Assembly (NCBI RefSeq): GCF_016907545.1
Contig: NZ_JAFBCD010000001.1
Span: forward strand, 2,728,001-2,792,000
Reading direction: 5' to 3'
Source of the DNA: Paenarthrobacter ilicis
Lineage (GTDB): Bacteria; Actinomycetota; Actinomycetes; Actinomycetales; Micrococcaceae
Length of the DNA stretch: 64,000 bases
In this document: piece after piece, positions 60,983-64,000 of the stretch
Layout of the letters: each line of letters opens with the position of its first letter
Position numbering within the stretch: the first letter of the stretch is position 1
The notes under the pieces: model-generated
Databases searched by the model: none
What the model was told of the DNA's origin: nothing
What the model saw: the letters and a program-made list of their open reading frames with translations, nothing else
Position numbers and translations under genes: made by a program

Positions 60983-63042
60983 TCCTGCCACCCCGTCGCG
61001 GCAAACCACCTTTCCCCAAACATCTCGCTCATGGTGGTGACATACGTTTTGGACAGGTGGTTGTCGTCCAGGTAGACGAAGACGTTGCCCACCACGCTGG
61101 GGCAGGTGGTTCCGTCACACAAGAGATCCGTCATGTCCAGGAAAGCGGCACTCCCGAAAGCGCCTTCCACCGCCACGAACGGGCTTTGGGACGCCAGGAC
61201 GTCGGCTTGGTCGGACTTGCAGTCGGCGCTGTCCACACCCTTGGCCAAGGCGCACTCGGTGACGTTGTAGTCGTAGCGGGGGTTGTCCCGCACGGCCACC
61301 ACTTCGATGCCTAGATCATTCAAGGTTGTTACCGTCTGATCGAAGCCGTACACCAGTTGCTCGTCGGGAGACGACGGGGTGGCCGCCGTCCCCACGGTGA
61401 ACACGGCGTCGGGCGTCTTTTCCGAGGCGTATTTGAAGGCTGCAGCGTTGAAGCTGTTGCACTCCTTCTCGGCGTCCGGATTGTCCGGCATGAAACGGCA
61501 TCCGCCCAAAAGCAGCGAGGTGACCTTCCAGTGCTCGGCTTCAGCAAGCGGAGCCAACGCGGCCAACCACTGCTGCGAGTGCGAATCCCCCAGCACCAGG
61601 ATGTTCCGGGCGGCGTCATCGCCAACATCGTTCTGCTGGCACTTGTCCTGGAGGATTTGCTCCTCGGGGACAGCTGATCCCTGGCAGGGGCCGTTCAGGT
61701 TGGCCCAGTCCTGTGGCAGCTGTTCAGCGGTGGGGAGCGTCTTTGCGCCCTCGCTGACCTGGTTCACATAGCCGGGCAAGAGGGCATGTGCTCCAGGGTT
61801 GTCATTGAAAGCCTGGGCCTGGGCAGCTTTGAGGTCCAGATCCTGTTTCACCTGGAAACCCAGGAGGGGTGAGCACGCCACTGCCAGGCATGCTGCGATG
61901 GCAATGGCGGACCGGCGGCGGTTGACCTCCGGCCATTTCCATTCACGGAAGGGCTTCTCCACGTATTTGGTGGTGAGGAACGCCAGCACCAGCGCCAGGG
62001 CGATGATCACTGTTCCGGAAAGCCATCCTGCATGGTCCTTGCCGGTCCATGCCAAAGCCAGCACCAGGATGGGCCAGTGCCACAGGTAAAGAGCATAGGA
62101 ATTGTCGCCCAAACGGACCAGGAACTTGGAACTCAGGATCCGGTCCACGCCGAACCTGCTGCCCGTTTGCCCTGCCGCAATGACGGCGACGGCCGCCAAA
62201 GTGGGCCAGAGGGCAACGAAACCGGGGAAAGCAGTCTGGACCTGCAGCACCACGCCGCAGCTGAGCATGGCGATCACGCCGGCCCACCCCATCAGCACCC
62301 GGATGGGCTTGGAGAAGTTCAGGCCGGGCAGGACCAGCGCCAGCAGTGTCCCCAAGGCGAATTCCCACAACCTGGCAAAGGTATCGAAGTATGCCACGGC
62401 CTGGTCCAGCGCCGTGAAGATCACGGAATACGCAAGTGACAGAACGAAAATGGCGCCAAAGACGTAGGTCAGGGTGGCCCGGTACCTCAGCTGGTAACGG
62501 CGGCAGAGCAACGCCACGGTGGCAAAAATAACGGGCCAGATGATGAAGATCTGCCCCTGGATGGAAAGCGACCAGAAGTGCTGGAGGGGGCTGGCAAGGC
62601 TGTGGTCTGCAGCGTAGTAGTCCACAGCCAATCCTTGCAGCAGCCAGTTCTCGAAGTAGAAAAGGGCCGCCCACCCCTGGTCCACCACTCCCACCCAGCG
62701 CGTGGGCGGCAGCACCAGGAAGGTGGCCACGAGGGTGGCCAGCAGGACCACCACCACGGCGGGCAGCAACCGGCGGAACAAGTGGAGCCAATGGCGCAGG
62801 AGGCCCATGGGCCTGCCCTGCTTGTAGCGGCCCGTGAACTGCAGCGTCATGAGGAAGGCGGAGATCAGAAGGAACACGTCCACGCCGCCGGACACCCTGC
62901 CGATCCACACGTGGTAGCTGACAACCATCAGGACGGCCAGCGACCGCAGACCCTGGATTTCCGGGCGGAACTTGGACTTTGCGACGGGTGCCAAAGCCCG
63001 CCTGCCGGAGGGGGCAGGGGGCGGGGCGGTTCGCATAGTCAC
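60979..63042 (-). CDS. Acyltransferase family 3 protein with C-terminal SGNH domain (tandem paralogue)
   Basis: A 687-residue close relative of the next gene, with the same order: EIQGLRSLAVLMVVSYH, GGVDVFLLISAFLM, SPLQHFWSLSIQGQIFIIW, then the SGNH domain with LVLGDSHSQQWLAAL and DDNHLSKTYV. GTG 63042, with GAGGA ten bases upstream, gives an N-terminus equal in length to the paralogue; an ATG at 63084 is the alternative. The pair overlap by 4 bp, so they are made together. Different substrates or acceptors are likely but not readable. Confidence 0.9.
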   Translation of the reverse strand: MTMRTAPPPAPSGRRALAPVAKSKFRPEIQGLRSLAVLMVVSYHVWIGRVSGGVDVFLLISAFLMTLQFTGRYKQGRPMGLLRHWLHLFRRLLPAVVVVLLATLVATFLVLPPTRWVGVVDQGWAALFYFENWLLQGLAVDYYAADHSLASPLQHFWSLSIQGQIFIIWPVIFATVALLCRRYQLRYRATLTYVFGAIFVLSLAYSVIFTALDQAVAYFDTFARLWEFALGTLLALVLPGLNFSKPIRVLMGWAGVIAMLSCGVVLQVQTAFPGFVALWPTLAAVAVIAAGQTGSRFGVDRILSSKFLVRLGDNSYALYLWHWPILVLALAWTGKDHAGWLSGTVIIALALVLAFLTTKYVEKPFREWKWPEVNRRRSAIAIAACLAVACSPLLGFQVKQDLDLKAAQAQAFNDNPGAHALLPGYVNQVSEGAKTLPTAEQLPQDWANLNGPCQGSAVPEEQILQDKCQQNDVGDDAARNILVLGDSHSQQWLAALAPLAEAEHWKVTSLLLGGCRFMPDNPDAEKECNSFNAAAFKYASEKTPDAVFTVGTAATPSSPDEQLVYGFDQTVTTLNDLGIEVVAVRDNPRYDYNVTECALAKGVDSADCKSDQADVLASQSPFVAVEGAFGSAAFLDMTDLLCDGTTCPSVVGNVFVYLDDNHLSKTYVTTMSEMFGERWFAATGWQE

Positions 63043-63232
63043 GTTAGGCAGTTCCTCAAGGTTCCGGCACAAAGCATCCATCATACGCGGGTGGGCCTTC
63101 CAGACCCATCCGCCAGCATGATGGCCATCACATTGCACGCGTCATTCGGCGCAATCCTGACCCTGCATTCTGGCAGGCAAACCTGTGCGTGACCTGTGGC
63201 GATCCCTCCCCGCCCCCTCAGGGCGGACCATG

Positions 63233-64000
63233 TCAGGCCGCGGAACTTATGTGACTGACTTCACGATCCGCACCCTTTGCCAGCTGCCGGGCCAGGTACC
63301 TGGCATCACGCGTGACGCCAGGAAGGGTGGCCGAGGCTGCTGAAAACAGGAACTCCTGGCCAAGGAAGCACAACCCTGGAACATCATCCGCCACCCCCCT
63401 GGTTTGGCGCGGTACTCCCTGGGAGTTGAACGCCGGGAGCTCAATCCACGAATAATCCTCGTGATAACCGGTGCACCAAATGACCGTCCCGGCATTGACC
63501 AGGGAACCGTCCTGGAGCACCGGCAAGCCGCCCTTGACGCCTGCCACCCTAGGGACAAGAGTGACCCCGGCTGCCTTGAGATCCTTGGTCTTGGTCCTGA
63601 TCAGGGGAGCACCCATGGACCGGAACGCCGGCGCCGCCTTCCTTCCCACCGGAGTATTGACGTTGAGGATGTGCATGCCCACAAAGCGCACCACCGGCAG
63701 CGCGAACCTGGCCGCATTCCTGCCATGCTTCATGGGCATCTCCCCATGCGGTGAGCCCGCCAGGGACGTGGAGTGGGTGCGACAGAGCTCCGCCGCAATT
63801 TCCGCCCCGGAATTGCCCAGGCCCACCACCAAGACCCCACCGTCGCCTATTGCTTGCGGATTCCTGTACTGATCCGAGTGAAGTTGGAGAATGCCTGGAT
63901 CCAAGGCACCGGCGAACTCCGGCACACGCCGCATCCGGTGTCCCCCGGTGGAAACCACCACGTTGCGGGACCAGCACAGCTGCCGTGTGCCGTCCGCAGG
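63233..64000 (-). CDS. Flavin-containing monooxygenase-type protein, 5' end missing
   Basis: About 255 residues of the C-terminal part; the frame is open to the window edge, so the start is outside. The second dinucleotide loop VLVVGLGNSGAEIAAEL binds NADPH, and VIWCTGYHEDYSW is the ATGY-like motif of the FMO/Baeyer-Villiger group. FMO-type enzymes oxidise soft nucleophiles or ketones. The N-terminal FAD loop and FMO signature are not visible. The gene lies 190 bp upstream of the acyltransferase pair on the same strand; nothing else is seen in that gap. Confidence 0.88.
   Translation of the reverse strand, partial: PADGTRQLCWSRNVVVSTGGHRMRRVPEFAGALDPGILQLHSDQYRNPQAIGDGGVLVVGLGNSGAEIAAELCRTHSTSLAGSPHGEMPMKHGRNAARFALPVVRFVGMHILNVNTPVGRKAAPAFRSMGAPLIRTKTKDLKAAGVTLVPRVAGVKGGLPVLQDGSLVNAGTVIWCTGYHEDYSWIELPAFNSQGVPRQTRGVADDVPGLCFLGQEFLFSAASATLPGVTRDARYLARQLAKGADREVSHISSAA

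Overview
The window is a high-GC chromosome segment from an actinobacterium, most likely the Arthrobacter/Paenarthrobacter group of Micrococcaceae. This is judged from gene content (DUF3090/SCO1664 pair, GuaB3, Fluc/CrcB pair, FmdB plus SAF protein, RsgA with TTG start) and from frequent GTG/TTG starts and ATGA overlaps; it is an inference, not a database match. There is no rRNA operon, insertion sequence, integrase, prophage or CRISPR array. Gene density is high and no gap exceeds 300 bp.

Layout. 1-2 kb: a truncated histidine phosphatase, DUF3090 and SCO1664-type proteins. 2-8 kb (minus): a large orphan membrane protein, a cysteine-free photolyase of the FeS-BCP type coupled to an SDR, and YchF. 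8-15 kb: RmuC, IspH, a membrane protein, exonuclease VII (xseA-xseB), a PPK2 polyphosphate kinase and an alanine-type aminotransferase. 15-19 kb: a fully overlapping four-gene osmoprotectant (ProX/W/W/V, OpuC-like) ABC operon. 19-26 kb: RsgA with a possible leader peptide, a Nudix hydrolase, a GH35 beta-galactosidase, a pirin, an N-acetylglucosamine-type kinase and a nitronate monooxygenase. 26-32 kb: transporters with local regulators (LysR/MFS, Lrp, Lrp/MFS), a TMEM175-type channel, DUF1761 and CorA. 32.9-37.1 kb: a six-gene minus-strand run PadR-AarF-Usp-CrcB-CrcB-ferritin preceded by three 10-bp direct repeats. 37-43 kb: DedA, tRNA-Ala(CGC), an NmrA-like SDR, a membrane protein, GNAT, GalU, 5-formyl-THF cyclo-ligase, FmdB and a SAF/CpaB-like protein. 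43-64 kb: a 1386-residue degenerate SF1 helicase fused to a restriction-endonuclease-like domain, then GuaA, DUF3817-SURF1, a lone PTS EIIA, GlpD, GuaB3, an ABC exporter, GuaB, two tandem acyltransferase-SGNH proteins and the end of a flavin monooxygenase.

Functional themes. Guanine nucleotide synthesis (guaB, guaA and the Cys-less guaB3) is spread along one strand of the last 17 kb. Osmotic, fluoride, iron and magnesium homeostasis are covered by the OpuC-like importer, the CrcB pair, ferritin and CorA. DNA maintenance is represented by photolyase, RmuC, exonuclease VII and the unusual helicase-nuclease. The acyltransferase pair probably modifies a surface polymer.

The most unusual items are the helicase-nuclease with Gln in place of the Walker A lysine and a broken Walker B, the photolyase lacking every cysteine needed for the family's iron-sulfur cluster, and the PadR-led stress/homeostasis gene run with its triple-repeat operator.
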